Source of the DNA: Periconia sp. R9002
Taxonomy: Eukaryota; Ascomycota; Dothideomycetes; Pleosporales; Periconiaceae
Assembly (NCBI GenBank): GCA_023627715.1
Contig: JAMAHW010000007.1
Location: forward strand, 186,001 to 250,000
Length of the DNA: 64,000 nt
Reading direction: 5' to 3'
Shown here: piece by piece, positions 52,554 to 64,000 of the stretch
How the letters are laid out: every line of letters begins with the position of its first letter
Position numbering within the stretch: position 1 is the stretch's first letter
The notes under the pieces: model-generated
The model's input: the letters and a program-made list of their open reading frames with translations, nothing else
Databases searched by the model: none
Told to the model about the DNA's origin: nothing
Translations under genes and position numbers: made by a program

Positions 52554-54424
52554 CTATTCACCTAATTTGTTGATGGTTTCCATCCATTCGTCGTATGGGT
52601 CAGAGTCGAAAACGATGCCTCCCTATTGGTTGGTTAGAAGCAATGGCCAAAATCCCACCATCTTGGAAACATACCCCGGCTTGTAGATAAGCGATGCCGT
52701 CCTTGATTACCATTGTCCGCAGCGCAATGCATGTCTAAAGCAACCAAAATCAGCCTCACAAAATCAAAATCTCGGTGTTGCATTATCAGTACTCACATCC
52801 ATGGCTCCCTCCACCGTCTTTCCGCCATCGACGCTGCCGTAGCCGAAATACCCCACCGCACCTGCATATACACCTCGCTTCTCCTTTTCCAGCTCCGCGA
52901 TTAGTTCCATCGCGCGCACTTTCGGAGCCCCACTGACGGTGCCTGTACTGCTTCTTAGCCATCATTTCGAAGTAATGTCAGAGTTACGTACCGGCAGGGA
53001 AAATGGATCGGAATGCGTCAAAGCGCGTCTTTCCCGGTCGCAACACCCCAGACACCTCCGAGACTAGATGTTGCACATGTGAAAACTATTGCCATGATTA
53101 ACCACGGGCAGGGTGGAGTACGATGACGAAAAGCATACCTTCTGCACAACCATCAATTTGTCGACCCGAGTCGTAAGCGGGTCGCACACTCGATTTATGT
53201 CATTTCGTGCCAAATCGACCAGCATGACCTGCGAAATCAAAATCAGCTGCTGCCTCGGAGCGTGCACATCAGCCGCGACCTACATGTTCGGCCCGATCCT
53301 TGATGGAATTGGCCAGCTCTTCGGCAAGGGCTGCGTCTTCCCGCAGAGTCTTGCCTCTCTTCACAGTGCCTGCGATAGGATGGGTAATGATTCTTCCCAT
53401 CTCCTCCTTGACGAGAAGTTCCGGGCTGGCTCCCACAATCTGGAATTCATCGCAATCGACATAGAAAAGATACGGGGATGGATTGACGTTTCGTAGGTGG
53501 CGGTAGATGTTGAATGGATGCAACGATGTGGGCCTGGCAAATCGCTGAGAGGGCACGGCCTGTATGATGTCGCCCACATTGATGTGCTCCTTCAACTTCC
53601 TCACGTGGGCTTCGTAACCTTCTTGGCCGATATTTGATTTGTACTCGTTTCCTTCCACTATGGGTCCTTGCTCGGGCATTGGCACCTCTTTATCCTTCAA
53701 GATGGCGATGTATCTTCGCAGTGTGGCTGTTGCTTCTCCGTATGCCTTTTCTAGATCATCAAGATTTTCAGGTACTTGTACGTACGTGATGACCTTTACG
53801 ACTTGCGCGAAGTGGTCCAGTGCTACCACCGTGTCGAATAGCATGAAAACACTCTCTGGCACTCCTAATATGTCCTTGATATCGTCTCTACGCGTCTTTG
53901 GCTCAAAGTATTTGACACAGTCGTATCCCACATATCCAACAGCACCGCCTGTCATAGGAGGCAATTGTATCGAAGGAACGGTAGCGACGACGCTCTTTGC
54001 GAGCTCTTTCTCGAGGATAGGGAGGGGGTCTTTTTCTTCGCCATGGCCGGGGCCGGTTTTGAGTAGCTTTCGGGGATCTGGAGGCTCATCAGAGGACAGT
54101 ACAGTGTAAGTAGATTCGTGAGTCACTAACCTGCGCCGACAAAACTGTACCTTCCTATTGTCTCTGTAGTGGCAGCGCTCTCAAAAAGAAAGGATAGCCT
54201 CGATTTAGATCTAATTCTGTCGGCAATCCGTGTCTGCTCCTGATGGTGTGTGTGACTCACTTGGCGGAAATCTTGAGGTAGATACTTGAGGGTGTGAGAA
54301 ATTCAGCTGTTATTGACGATACTAATGGGACGAGATTAGGCGGATTGGGCGAGTTGACAGCGGCTGCCAATACCTCGCGCACCGTTTCGAGCGATGGCTG
54401 TACACCGAGCTTTTTTTTGGTCAT
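52554..54424 (-). CDS. TRP2: Anthranilate synthase component I
   Basis: Eight exons on the minus strand: 54261-54424, 54131-54210, 53284-54077, 53139-53228, 52992-53085, 52797-52942, 52675-52734 and 52554-52622. They give 498 residues, the family length. All seven introns are 49-62 bp and join in phase. The enzyme makes anthranilate from chorismate, the first committed step to tryptophan, with the glutamine amidotransferase of component II. Landmarks are [10 protein letters not shown] (the LLES-like tryptophan feedback site), [76 protein letters not shown] and [14 protein letters not shown]. The paralogue aminodeoxychorismate synthase is normally fused to a glutaminase domain, absent here. 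Two Gcn4-type sites lie in introns 1 and 2. Confidence 0.96.
54119..54125. promoter_or_regulatory. Gcn4/CpcA-type site in TRP2 intron 2
   Basis: TGAGTCA matches the general amino-acid-control element TGA(C/G)TCA. It lies six bases inside intron 2, so it may be chance or functional. Confidence 0.3.
54253..54259. promoter_or_regulatory. Gcn4/CpcA-type site in TRP2 intron 1
   Basis: TGACTCA overlaps the splice donor GTGAGTCA of intron 1. Donor constraint alone could produce it, so function is uncertain. Confidence 0.3.
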
Positions 54425-54965
54425 GATCAGTCGAGTTCCGCAGTATGATTTTGAAACAAACAGCGGCGGGGAGTTGGACACACATGCGATGTCATTTTGC
54501 GCGGGATATCAAGACAAACTCCTCCAATATTCAACAGAATGTAATTGTGTTTGCTGCTCACGCGGTGCGATGCTGGCTCAATGTCAGCTTGACTGTGGGA
54601 TTTCTGTACTTTTTATATTTTTGAAAGTCAGACATTCTAGATGGCATGGATCATGGAGCGGGGCGGAGACCGAGCTCCGACTCTCTGCCCCGCCATCTGA
54701 TAAACACGCCTGGCGATTGGTTGGCGCACATTGCCTAGCTGGTCACATTCTTGTTCAGCCGCCGTCATCACAACTCTGCATCCCACTCCGCATATACGTC
54801 TCTCTGACCACCAGAGTCTTATCGTAATCTCTCTCCCTGTCGCACGTCGCGCTGACACTGTATCCGTTGAAATTCATCAGCGCTCACGCCTGGGGTGCAG
54901 GACCAACCTGCGCGCACTTTTTTTTTTTCACCGCCATGTGGCCCAGGCTCAAACCCCAAAGCAAA
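54425..54965. promoter_or_regulatory. Shared divergent promoter, TRP2 and unknown + strand gene
   Basis: 541 bp between two start codons. I found no TGACTCA in this stretch. A T-run lies near 54919, close to the right-hand gene's ATG. Confidence 0.5.
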
Positions 54966-55940
54966 ATGACTGCTCCCATCAACGTAGACAACCGCCCGTG
55001 GACGCCTCCAGATATCGACTCAAGTTGCTTGCCAGATCCATTTGGACCCGATCCACCCGTGGATAAGGATTTCGCAAAGCCTGAAACCAGGACCCCGGGC
55101 GCGCATCTCGAAGATAGCGGTTATGTGGGACACGAGCAAGACAGCGTACCCCAGTATGGCCATTCTATAGAAGCGCATCCGCATGCGCATCCTCTCAGGA
55201 CCCCAGATCCACCAGCTCATCATGGACCCCAATACCCATATACTCCCGACTCTGCGCAGGTGCCATCGCATCTTCAACAACAAAATTCACCACTGTATCC
55301 GATCCCTCCCCTCCCACCGATGCCATGGGATAAACCAGGGTCCTTATCCCCCGTCCAGAATGCGCTTTCATCATGCATCTCCCATCTCGAAGGTCTCATC
55401 CAGACCCGCCAACCCTCCGATGAGCAGATGGAATACCTCATCGCCAAGTTCGAAGAAATGACGCAGATCCTTTCTGCACCCGAGCCTCAATCAAGACAGT
55501 CCGATGACCACTTGTTTTCCGAATTGGAAGTATCGACTGCCCTAGCCATGGATCCCTACAACATCAAACCCACCTTGGCTTCACTCGGCGAAGATGATGA
55601 CACATTGGAACCCGATCCTGCTGCAGCGTATACCCGCGAAGTAGCACGATACATTGAAGACGTCGCTCGGTACACGGGATACTTGCGCGAGCGCTTGGAT
55701 GAGACGAAGCAGCTCAACTCCATCTCCACAGACATCATCGCCGACTTGCGATCCTTGCTGCGAGATCAGTACTGGCAATTAGACGAATACAAGAACCGCG
55801 CATTGAGAGCAGAGAGGAAGGCGAAGCAGCAATCGATGCACGCCGACAATCTACGCAAGCAGCACGACCCGGGACGAGGATTCTGGGCTTCGGTCGGATA
55901 CGCATTAGATATGGTGGGCGAGATGTGGCTCGAGTGGTGA
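54966..55940 (+). CDS. Unknown protein: disordered N-terminus, helical C-terminus
   Basis: Single exon, 324 residues from the ATG at 54966. An in-frame ATG at 54867 would add 33 residues, including a Phe run; I prefer the later start because the added part is compositional. The first ~140 residues are Pro/His/Asp/Gln-rich and probably disordered (NRPWTPPDIDSSCLPDPFGPD). From about 145 on, helix-forming sequence dominates: SSCISHLEGLIQTRQ, SDEQMEYLIAKFEEMTQIL, YTREVARYIEDVARYTGYLRERLDETKQL, and a likely coiled coil through ADLRSLLRDQYWQLDEYKNRALRAERKAK. It ends WASVGYALDMVGEMWLEW. No family recognised; an assembly or scaffold role is only a guess. It is head to head with TRP2. Confidence 0.7.
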   Translation: MTAPINVDNRPWTPPDIDSSCLPDPFGPDPPVDKDFAKPETRTPGAHLEDSGYVGHEQDSVPQYGHSIEAHPHAHPLRTPDPPAHHGPQYPYTPDSAQVPSHLQQQNSPLYPIPPLPPMPWDKPGSLSPVQNALSSCISHLEGLIQTRQPSDEQMEYLIAKFEEMTQILSAPEPQSRQSDDHLFSELEVSTALAMDPYNIKPTLASLGEDDDTLEPDPAAAYTREVARYIEDVARYTGYLRERLDETKQLNSISTDIIADLRSLLRDQYWQLDEYKNRALRAERKAKQQSMHADNLRKQHDPGRGFWASVGYALDMVGEMWLEW

Positions 55941-57570
55941 TGCCTACTTCGTTTGAGCACAACATTTCTTGTCTATACATATATCTGGTTTCTTTGATTG
56001 CATCCAGCGTTTCTACGGCATCGAACGGTCTCTCACACACGCACCGAACACGGCCGGGAGTAGTTGGGAATGGAGGGTTGCCTTTTTCTTTTGGGAGTTC
56101 GAACGGGTTGATCTCTGGGAACAAACAACGGTTGTTGATTTCACGAATGCTCACGAGCTAACGACTTTTGCATTATCGGGATTTTTCTTTTTTCGGATAC
56201 CGCGGTATACCCCTACTTTGCGCGTGCATTGGAATTTTTTTTTCGAGATTAATAACGGTTCGTCGTTAAGAAGAAAGAAGAGTGTTTTGGTGTTTACAAA
56301 TTTAATCGCGGGTGCTGCTGCTGCTCTTCCGCCCTCTTTCCCTCCCTTTCTCATGTACATAATTTATTCAGCTTTGGTTCGTTTTTGAATGTTTTGCATA
56401 GGTACTTGTTGGAGTGGTGCATTGGGGTGGAGTAGGTATGTAATGATGCTGGAAACCTTGAATTGTAAAAGGAGACGACGTTTATATTTTGCATGAATGC
56501 TTGCTACAAAAATGCACATGTACATGTAAATTTGTATGGATGTGTAAAAGGGACTTGGACGCGGAGAGGCAAGAAGGGTTTCTGTGTGGGATGGAGTTTT
56601 TAATGCGGATTGATATACCAGCTGTTGTATACCTACATAGGTACGTACTTATGGATATGCGGTCCAACGGCATGACAATAGACCCTTCAAATAGTACGAA
56701 TACTACCTAAGCTGCCTAAGCCCAGTTCAAAAGGTGTTTTAAGAACGTGTTGGTAGGAAATTAAAAAAAAGAAAAAGGCTGGGTAAAAAGTGATTCAACG
56801 CTATGTATGTACAGGAGGTAAAGGCATCGCTATTTCTTCCATTAATATCTAGATGTCACTTCCATCTCCGTTGCTGATCTACAAATCGTACATCCACTCA
56901 TACACTCTTCGTCCTCTGCATCGTTTCTGTCCGTCACAGGAGCGTTATTCTTTGGGAACTGATAATTTTGGTAGCCAAGGCCGCCCACCTATTCTCTGTC
57001 ACTCATGTTTAGACTCTGTAATTTGTCTAGGCGGAACCCCCTGCTAACAATTCCAAAAAAAAAATATCTTGGAAAGAAAGACATCATCGCACCATTTACC
57101 CACTCCGCCTTTCTCGGCAGGATGCCAAGAAGGAATTTCGCTGATACAAATTTGCCGATGGCGACCGGTGCTCTCTACAGGGCTAAGTAAATCCATCCTC
57201 CACCGTGCTATGCTCTACTGGGTTTCCATTACAGCATCGTATTGGGATGTCTATGTGTAAGGCAGATTCCACAATGACTGCGATGTAGTTTGCCTGGGTA
57301 GATCTGAAATCGAATAAAACGGAGTTTTCGATAGACAAAAATACTCCCGTAGACTCCCAGGTTCAGACATGCCGCAAAATCCATTCATTACTTTTACCTT
57401 TTCTGGGCGTGATTTTTTGTAGCATTTTTTTCTTTCATTTGGTGGTCTCCAAGACCAAAGACGAAGGGAGGTTCCACGCCAGTTCCCAAAGAAGATTAGT
57501 GAGGGCGGAGGTTCGCCGCCCTCACTAATCTGAAGCGTTTCAGCCCAGACTTGGCAAATGGATGATTTCC
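55941..57570. other. Intergenic with a perfect hairpin
   Basis: About 1.6 kb of AT-rich sequence. The only clear structure is the inverted repeat at 57493-57531. Confidence 0.45.
57493..57531. repeat. Perfect 16-bp inverted repeat with 7-base loop
   Basis: Arms at 57493-57508 and 57516-57531 are exact reverse complements, and the loop is aggttcg. The arms are GC-rich next to the loop, so RNA from either strand would form a stable stem. It lies just beyond the 3' end of the doubtful coding-like block. Confidence 0.85.
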
Positions 57571-58260
57571 CTATTTTTCCGCCCAGGACGCAAGGCACGC
57601 TTGCTTCAGCTGTTTGATGTGTTGTTTGGCGCGCATCACACACATCAGGCAAATGCAGACTGTCCAAGTACCTACAAACGCGGTCGCTGCTTGTGTCGAG
57701 GGTGTTCTGCAGGTTCCCGAAGAGATGATTGATGACGAGAAGCAGTGGTTTGTGGGGCCAACGATTTTACGGTTGAGCGGGGGCATGTTCCCGGGCCATG
57801 GCACTCGACGCAGCATTGCTCTGGCTGTTAGTAATACATATACCGGTATGGCGCATATGGACTGTCTATGGACAATGCCCACCACCAGACTAACTGGACA
57901 ATGGTGCCGATGATCCGAGTGAGCATCAGCGTGATACCTCTGGCGGTACCGACAGAGGATGGTGAGGTTGGCCCAAGAGGCGGTGATGCAGCAGATCCAC
58001 GAAATGGGCGGAGAAGGGGATGATGCTGAGATTTCACATGGCTCTTGGCGCTGGAGGATGAGAGGATAGAGACTCGCCGTCAAGTCGATGATTTGAACAG
58101 GCAGTGTGGTGCGGTGCGCTAGGGAGACGGCGGAAAGACGGTCAAGTGATGGCCAAGAGAGCAGCGGATGAGTGCGACGGCGAAGACGAGGGCAGACAAA
58201 GGCCTTCTTCTCTTGGGCGCTCTTGGCCTCTCTGGACGACGAGAAGGGAGCAATGGACAC
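57571..58260 (-). other. Coding-like GC-rich block, gene model unresolved
   Basis: A 229-codon frame is open on the minus strand in a block richer in G+C than its flanks. It includes hydrophobic pieces (VGIVHRQSICAIPVYVLL, TWTVCICLMCVM). Another minus-strand frame within it reads a convincing membrane segment (TRIIGTIVQLVWWWALS, about 57870-57960). This could be a spliced small membrane-protein gene, a decayed gene with frameshifts, or promoter sequence of the next gene. I cannot choose. Confidence 0.22.
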
Positions 58261-58623
58261 GGGCAGCAGTCGATTCCATCTCGTGGGCCTGAGGAGGACG
58301 GTTCGCCCATCAAAATCAACATCCTACTCCGCACGCCGGTGATTGGTGTGGGCTGCCATGTCGAACATTGCCCAGCACAATGCCCAGCCTCTGAGGCCCT
58401 TGGCGCAAAGGAGAGGCCAAGCCCAAGATTGTCCTCAGAGTCTTGAGAGCGCAAACTGTATGTAACCTCTTGTCTTGCTCCTCCCGAGGGGCAGCTACTG
58501 TCTGCTTTTCAATATATCATGACCGGCCCGCCGTCCAAGCCCTCCTCACCCACCTGTCCTCCGCACTCGTAGTAGCCAGCCTACTGTTGATGGTATTCGC
58601 TCCCCAGCCAATCGCAGTCGGCC
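58261..58623. other. Upstream region of the two-helix membrane protein gene
   Basis: 363 bp before the next start codon. No specific element recognised. Confidence 0.4.
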
Positions 58624-59599
58624 ATGGAGAACCGCACGCCGCCGGCTCCCTCGCCAGCACCAGCACCCCAGAACCACCAGTTCAACCTCAATCCAACCCA
58701 CACCCACACCCAGCAGCCACTTGAGCCCGAACAATACTCGCCCGCTGCACAATATGAGTACACCGAGAAGGAGGTCAATGTTGGCCGCCAGCCGAACCAG
58801 GCTGCACAGCGCGGCAGCAAAGGCAGCAGCCGGAGTCGAGCTCACGACTCCGTAATGTCGTCGCACCCGCTATCACCCAAACCAACTGCAACCTCTCCTC
58901 CCAGTCCGGCCGCAAGCTCCCACCGCACAATACCAGAAATCCAGCAGTTGTCGATTGAGCCCATTTCCTTCCCTCCGCGCGCCTACCTAGACCCCGAGAA
59001 GGCTGCGGCAGCCCACTCCCACAGCAACCCGCGCTCTTCGCGAGTGTCCAACCAGGACGTCACGGCCGCGGTATACGACTCGGGCGAATATCGTGAAAAG
59101 GGCCCAGAAGACAAGCCCCTGCAACTTTTGGTATGTTTGATGATATCTCTGATTGTGACATGCGAACTTGCACTAACACCACATCCAGCTCTGGCTCTCT
59201 GGCCCCTGCGCAATTTTATCTCTATTCATTGCTCTATGGGCCATCCTCTCCCTCTTCATCTTGGCCCTTGTACAACCGTTTCGCCTCCTCTCCTCTCGCT
59301 CTACCAAATCCGTTCAGGTCACCACCTATTTTGCCGCCCCTCTCAATCTCCAACTTCATCTCATCTACTCGTACGCCACCTCCACCGAGTACAGCTCTCC
59401 CATGCTCGTCGTCATCAATCTCTTCTCCCCCTTCGTTGCCGTTGGTGTGGCCATCGCAGCATGGACAGCTGCCTTTTTCTGGTTCTTTTCCGCCATATTG
59501 GGTGATCCTGCCGGTCAGGATCGACGGAACGATGGCAAGGAGACTATCCTCGGCGTACGAAATTGGTGGGAGCGATGGTTGTCCAGGGCATTGAGATGA
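58624..59599 (+). CDS. Membrane protein with a long disordered N-terminus
   Basis: Exons 58624-59130 and 59189-59599, 305 residues; a 58-bp phase-0 intron with a GTATGT donor and CCAG acceptor. The N-terminal ~165 residues are Pro/Ser/Ala/His-rich and probably disordered and cytosolic (PPAPSPAPAPQNHQF). Two membrane segments follow: residues about 172-200 (LSLFIALWAILSLFILALV) and about 245-275 (VAVGVAIAAWTAAFFWFF). Between them are QPFRLLSSRSTKSVQ and a LIYSYATSTEYS loop. A short Arg/Trp-rich tail ends the protein (ETILGVRNWWERWLSRALR). This looks like a widespread type of fungal hypothetical membrane protein, but I know no function for it. The start is the first Met of the open frame. Confidence 0.75.
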
Positions 59600-61784
59600 T
59601 TCATACCCGGACAGATGATGAGGAATGCGCTTGAGCATTCTAATCTTTGACTGTTCCAACGGCATACATAGGCCTACTTCTTGGATCCTTTTTTAGACGA
59701 TAACTGTTACGATAATTTGGCTACCAGCCGGGTTTCAAATATTGGTAGGAGCATGAGCACCACTTTGTCCTTTTTTCACCAGCGGCATTCACAGCGGCGT
59801 TAGTATCTTTTAGCTTGGGAACGGGGTGTTTCTTTTTTCTTTGGGTCCACATGGGTCTGGGGACGGATGGAAGGTCATATATGCATCATATCATCTTGAT
59901 TGCCATTTCTATCATACTCGACGAGCGGAAAAGGGAGATGGCGTTGTTTACTACTTCACCCAATTTTTTTGTTTCGTGTTTTTGTCCTTGTACGGGCATG
60001 TATGTTTTGGATTTCCCCCTTCCGTTGTTCTATTACATATATATTACTCAGGGCAGAGGTTTATCATGATATCCACCTACAATTCATTTTTTGCATACTC
60101 AAAAAATTACTGCATCATCGTATTACTATCTCCCCGTGCCTCACAATCGGTCCGGAACAACTGTCTTGGCCATTCCTTACAAGAAAAAGACGATAACTCA
60201 TCCATGACGTTTTTTCCCTCCTCCCCTCTCCTGTACTCCTTCCCATCTATCTACCTATTCCTCCCTCCTTTACCCACTCACTCAATTGAGCCCCAAAAAC
60301 ACCTTTTCAAAGTCCTTCGCTTCGGAAACTGAACCAAGGGGAGCGAGTTGGGTCAAGAACCTCTAAACCACAAATAGGTACTCGTCCAAGAATCCGCCAA
60401 GCAGCTTGCTGCCTCGCCGGCGTCGGTGCGTTAGATGCCTAACTAACTCCCAGGTAACTAAATAGTACTATTCATAGCCCGTGGCCAATTTGTGCATGCT
60501 CGTGATATAGCAATACAGGACGTTACAGAACGTGCACGTAAGTCTGACCGAATAAAAAATGAGGAGCACTGATGGAGGAAGAATGAGAGAGGAGGAGAAT
60601 TTGCAGCTGAGGAGTTAGACTTGGCCATGTAGTGTATTGTACCACTGCATCTCGGCCGAACTTTCTCGCGCCCCCAACGCTTTCCGCCCAGCATTTCCAT
60701 TTTCTCGCTTTCTCGTCGTGTGTTTTTGTTTTCTCTTGGGTCTTTGTCTTGTGGTCTTGTGAGGAGGTGGGGAGGGTGGGTTTGGTACACGAGACTGCTG
60801 TGTCACTGCGTTAATTTATTATGCCCTGGTTGTTGGGAGTGATGGGTGGTACGAGGGATTGGGATAAGGGGGAGGGTTGGGGGGTTTGTTTCGTTCGTTC
60901 GTTCTTTCTTTCGCTTTTTTTTTGCGATTTCGGATTCTTCAGTGTATGGTGTCACAACCGTAGTTGGTTGCGAGTTGCATGCGAATGAGGGTGGGTCGAT
61001 GGGGTGATGTTGATTGTGAAAATGTCACGGAACAAGGGAATCTCGAATATCTCGATCAGTGATCAAGAGTATAACGGGCAAAGGGGGGATTTGGTTTTGT
61101 TAATTGGTATATTGATATATGTGGTTATATCATACATGTATCGGTGCGCGCTTGCGCGTGAGCACGTGTTTGTATGGTAGGTACATACTTAGGTTCATGA
61201 AGCATACATTGATCCATGTACACATGTAGGTATGCACAAATTATCGAAATCCAGCTACCTACATCTGCCTTCCCGCCTTAGTTACCTACGTAACGCAAAA
61301 GAAAATCTGAAGAGATGCAAAACGTACAGTATGTGTCAGACGACAAAAAAACATACCGAGCTGACAGAAAAAAGGGGGTTTGCTGTAAGCATTACTATCC
61401 TAAATGGCACCCTCAGCCCCCAAACGTGCGAAAGAGCGAGTCTGAAGGTGAAGGAAAAGAGAAGGCGAGGGAGGCGCGCAAACTGGTCGTCTCCAAGAAC
61501 GCCAATGCGACGTTTATTCTCGCCAATAAATGTGTCGTGTCATGCTATGCGTCGATTGCATGCTGACTTATCATCGGGATTAGAAGGGCGTACAACAAAT
61601 GAAAATCAGTTCGTGAGCGTTTTAGTTGCGTCAAAATCTTCTCGTGGATTTTGCGTCACTCGAAACGTCTTGTTCTTGATGCTCGACGGCTGTTCTGTTC
61701 TGGCCTACAATCATGGATTTTGCATTACGTTGGGCAACTTGGCCGACACCAAGAGAACAGTGGACTCCAATCCACATCGTTGTT
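59600..61784. other. Convergent intergenic region, nothing recognised
   Basis: About 2.2 kb of AT- and T-rich sequence between two 3' ends, with short TTCG and TACC repeats. No gene supported. Confidence 0.45.
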
Positions 61785-63012
61785 TTAATACGGTGAGTTT
61801 GACGGTACGCTTCGATGCAATCGCGCCGTCTTTCTTAGTTTCTTCGGTGTTGAGGGGAATGTTGGTTGGGATTCTTGGGATGGTTGGTACGGTTGAAACT
61901 GTAGTTTTCCCGCATCTGTACCAAATCCGCTGGCTGAGTAAGGTAATGATGCCGCCTCCTTGAGCAACTCTATACTCTTTCTCATGGCTCGAGATCTCGT
62001 TAACTCTCTCTGCAGGCAATTCTTCAGGCACTTCTCCACAAGCGCGGGATCATTGTTCACCACAATAGTCGACGACCCTGAGGCTAGGCTTTGCCTCGTG
62101 GATGCAGCGCCGGTGCTCCATCTTCGTAAACACGAACGTTCAGTGCCAATCTCCTTCTGGAAAACGTGATCCAAGAAAGCGTACGATTCATCAAAGGTCT
62201 TGTAACAGCTGGAGCACGCGAACGTCGCTCGATGTTCCGCGCCCGAATGGCTGGTTGGCTGCGAGATATGTGATGCGAAGAGTAGTCGTCGATAGCTGGG
62301 AAGGCCCGAGTGGGCTGAGACGGTGATCTGTACATTGCACCCCGGGCAATGCTCGCGGTCGTCGTACTTGTCGCCTTGTCGCACTTTACGCGCGTTGATG
62401 ATGCTTCTGTGTCCTTGTCGATGATCCGTCTGCAACTGAATCGCGTATGGGCAGAATTTGACCGAGAAGCGCGGAGGTGGCAGGCACAGGTTATTACGGG
62501 CAGACATCAAACGCGATGCTTGGTCTCGGAGGGCGTTTAGACAGGCGCGTCGAATGCCCCTAGCGGCTCGTAGGATGTCATCGTACGGGAGCGAGATGTG
62601 CGAAGCTGAAATGCGAGATTCCAGACAGTCTTGCAGAGGTACATTGACTTCGTGTTGAAGGCGTACAAGCTGTGCGGATAGAATGGTGTGACATGTTGCT
62701 GCTCATGATTGGTATGTGCGTGGAATTGGGTCGTGTGCCACAGATGAGAGACTTACAATCTCCTCGTTCGAAACTCGAACCAAATGCTTCTTTCCCATCC
62801 TTGATTGCTTTCATGACATGACCTCCTAGACTGAGCGCCTTTTCTAGGGGGTCTTCTTTATTACTTCTGGCGATGCATTGCCAGGTTGATTTCTTGTGCA
62901 GAGTCTTGGTCAGCCACCGCTCGTATGCTTCATGCGCATTCTGAAACTCGCGGTCAATGTCCCAGAGCAAAAAAGATGTGTAGTGCGACTCATCCCAAGG
63001 AGCTGAGAACAT
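61785..63012 (-). CDS. Unknown Cys/His-containing protein
   Basis: Exons 62757-63012 and 61785-62698 on the minus strand, 389 residues. The 58-bp intron has a GTAAGT donor; the acceptor lies in AGCAG, so a one-codon difference is possible. Residues 1-200 are helical: FQNAHEAYERWLTKTLHKK, ALSLGGHVMKAIKDGKEAF, LSAQLVRLQHEVNVPLQDCLES, DILRAARGIRRACLNALRDQASRLM. A putative zinc-binding part follows: HCPGCNVQI, then FACSSCYKTFDESYAFLDH with a later Cys (C-x2-C-x12-H-x11-C). The rest is helical and then basic and Pro-rich, ending LHRSVPSNSPY. A role in nucleic-acid or protein binding is a guess from the finger-like cluster. No family recognised. Confidence 0.72.
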
Positions 63013-64000
63013 GATGGATGCGATCCAGACGAATGGTCAAGAATGGGTTGGGATTAGGAACTAGGGATTGTATGTACGAAAAGCGTGAAGCAAGACAGAG
63101 AAGTGTGACGTTCAAGCGTACAAATATCATGACGAGCAATGTGCAGGACTCGGTACTGAGAACAAGTCGCGAATAAATCCTCCTACGTCCGACTGCATGT
63201 GCATGTTTGTTGCTAAAAACCTGGCTATGGCGATCCTCCACAGAGCTAGGGTCCCTACGCGGCCGGCTCCCGAGAGGTATTTCGTCATAGCGACCCATGC
63301 AAGGTACCAAACCTACACGTACTACCTTTTCTCCTCGGACCCCCATCGCCGATCAAAATGTGTGCAGAGATTGTGTGGCGCTGATTTCCATTATTGAGTC
63401 GAGAAGTCAAAAACGGATTCTTATTCATCATTTGTTCCTGTGTTGCGTTGCGTGCAGGTTGAGATTGCAAGAAAGTAAGACACCTGCCAAACGAGGTGTT
63501 ATGGAGATGAGATTCACATATAGCTGTTATCCTTGTGTTGTCAGGGATTCTGTGGACACGAGACGGAGTCCACGGAAGGTTGAGCGTTGGAAACTTCATC
63601 ATTGTAACATCATTTCAGCCAAGGTCCAAGTTCCTTCGGCTTTTGCAATGCTGGCGTGTCGAACCACGTGCCATTCTTTTGCATGCACTTTCGTATCTAT
63701 GCAGCTGCTTTGCCGTATATTGACCAGTAACGCTGAAATATAAGTCTCGATACGTGCTTACAGATGGGCCATGCTCACCGCCCTGTTTTCGGGCTTGCGA
63801 ATATTGCTGTCTCTACAGTCTGCGATAAGTACATAAGATGGTCATGTATCGTGGACGCAAACGTGATGTTTACTTCGTATCGTTTTAGTTGGTCCCATGT
63901 CAATGTTCAGCTTACTGCGCATGCTGCCATAGCGCAACAGACAATTACAAATGATTTTGGGAGCGGCTCAAGTCCGATTCGTAACAGTGAACTACCTGGG
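63013..64000. other. Right end of window, nothing recognised
   Basis: About 1 kb upstream of the Cys/His protein gene. Short open frames on both strands show no conserved features. Confidence 0.45.

Noticed and set aside
1..64000. CRISPR arrays, rRNA genes, complete transposons
   Set aside because: No regularly spaced repeats, no rRNA-like sequence, and no transposase, integrase or reverse-transcriptase motifs were found.

Overview
The window reads as nuclear DNA of a filamentous ascomycete (Pezizomycotina; Dothideomycetes is my best guess, from gene content only). Genes carry short introns of about 43-80 bp with GT..AG ends and CTAAC-like branch sites. They lie on both strands, often head to head, with no operons. 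The products are typical of filamentous fungi: a CFEM GPI protein, PtaB, myo-inositol oxygenase, a TauD dioxygenase and a V-ATPase subunit. I rebuilt spliced models by joining exons in phase. Exon coordinates are given for each gene and are predictions without transcript support.

Left part (1-20 kb): a histidine phosphatase cut by the window edge, a membrane-anchored carboxylesterase, an intronless kinase-like protein that has lost its catalytic residues, a cysteine-containing unknown, a multi-pass membrane protein, tRNA-Ala(AGC), the Gln-rich LIM-binding regulator PtaB, and V-ATPase subunit B.

Middle part (20-46 kb): this is the metabolic core. A cytochrome b5/b5-reductase fusion is head to head with a P450 that has no membrane anchor. 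A Dal5-type MFS transporter is head to head with a TauD dioxygenase, which suggests sulfonate uptake and cleavage. After leucyl-tRNA synthetase comes a group of sugar and sugar-acid genes: myo-inositol oxygenase, an aldo-keto reductase, an unknown protein, a short-chain dehydrogenase, a zinc polyol-type dehydrogenase and a Gfo/Idh/MocA dehydrogenase. Together they could take inositol through glucuronate and keto-acid or polyol intermediates to central metabolism. Six-base CreA-like sites recur in their shared promoters, and a hairpin flanked by direct repeats lies between two of them.

Right part (46-64 kb): a disordered protein with many Leu-Phe repeats, a CFEM GPI protein, an eight-exon anthranilate synthase gene (TRP2), an unknown alpha-helical protein, a doubtful coding-like block, a two-helix membrane protein and a Cys/His-rich unknown. 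Long intergenic stretches hold an (AC)20 microsatellite, a T/G homopolymer tract and a perfect 16-bp inverted repeat. I saw no transposon ORF, rRNA, CRISPR array or secondary-metabolite backbone gene.
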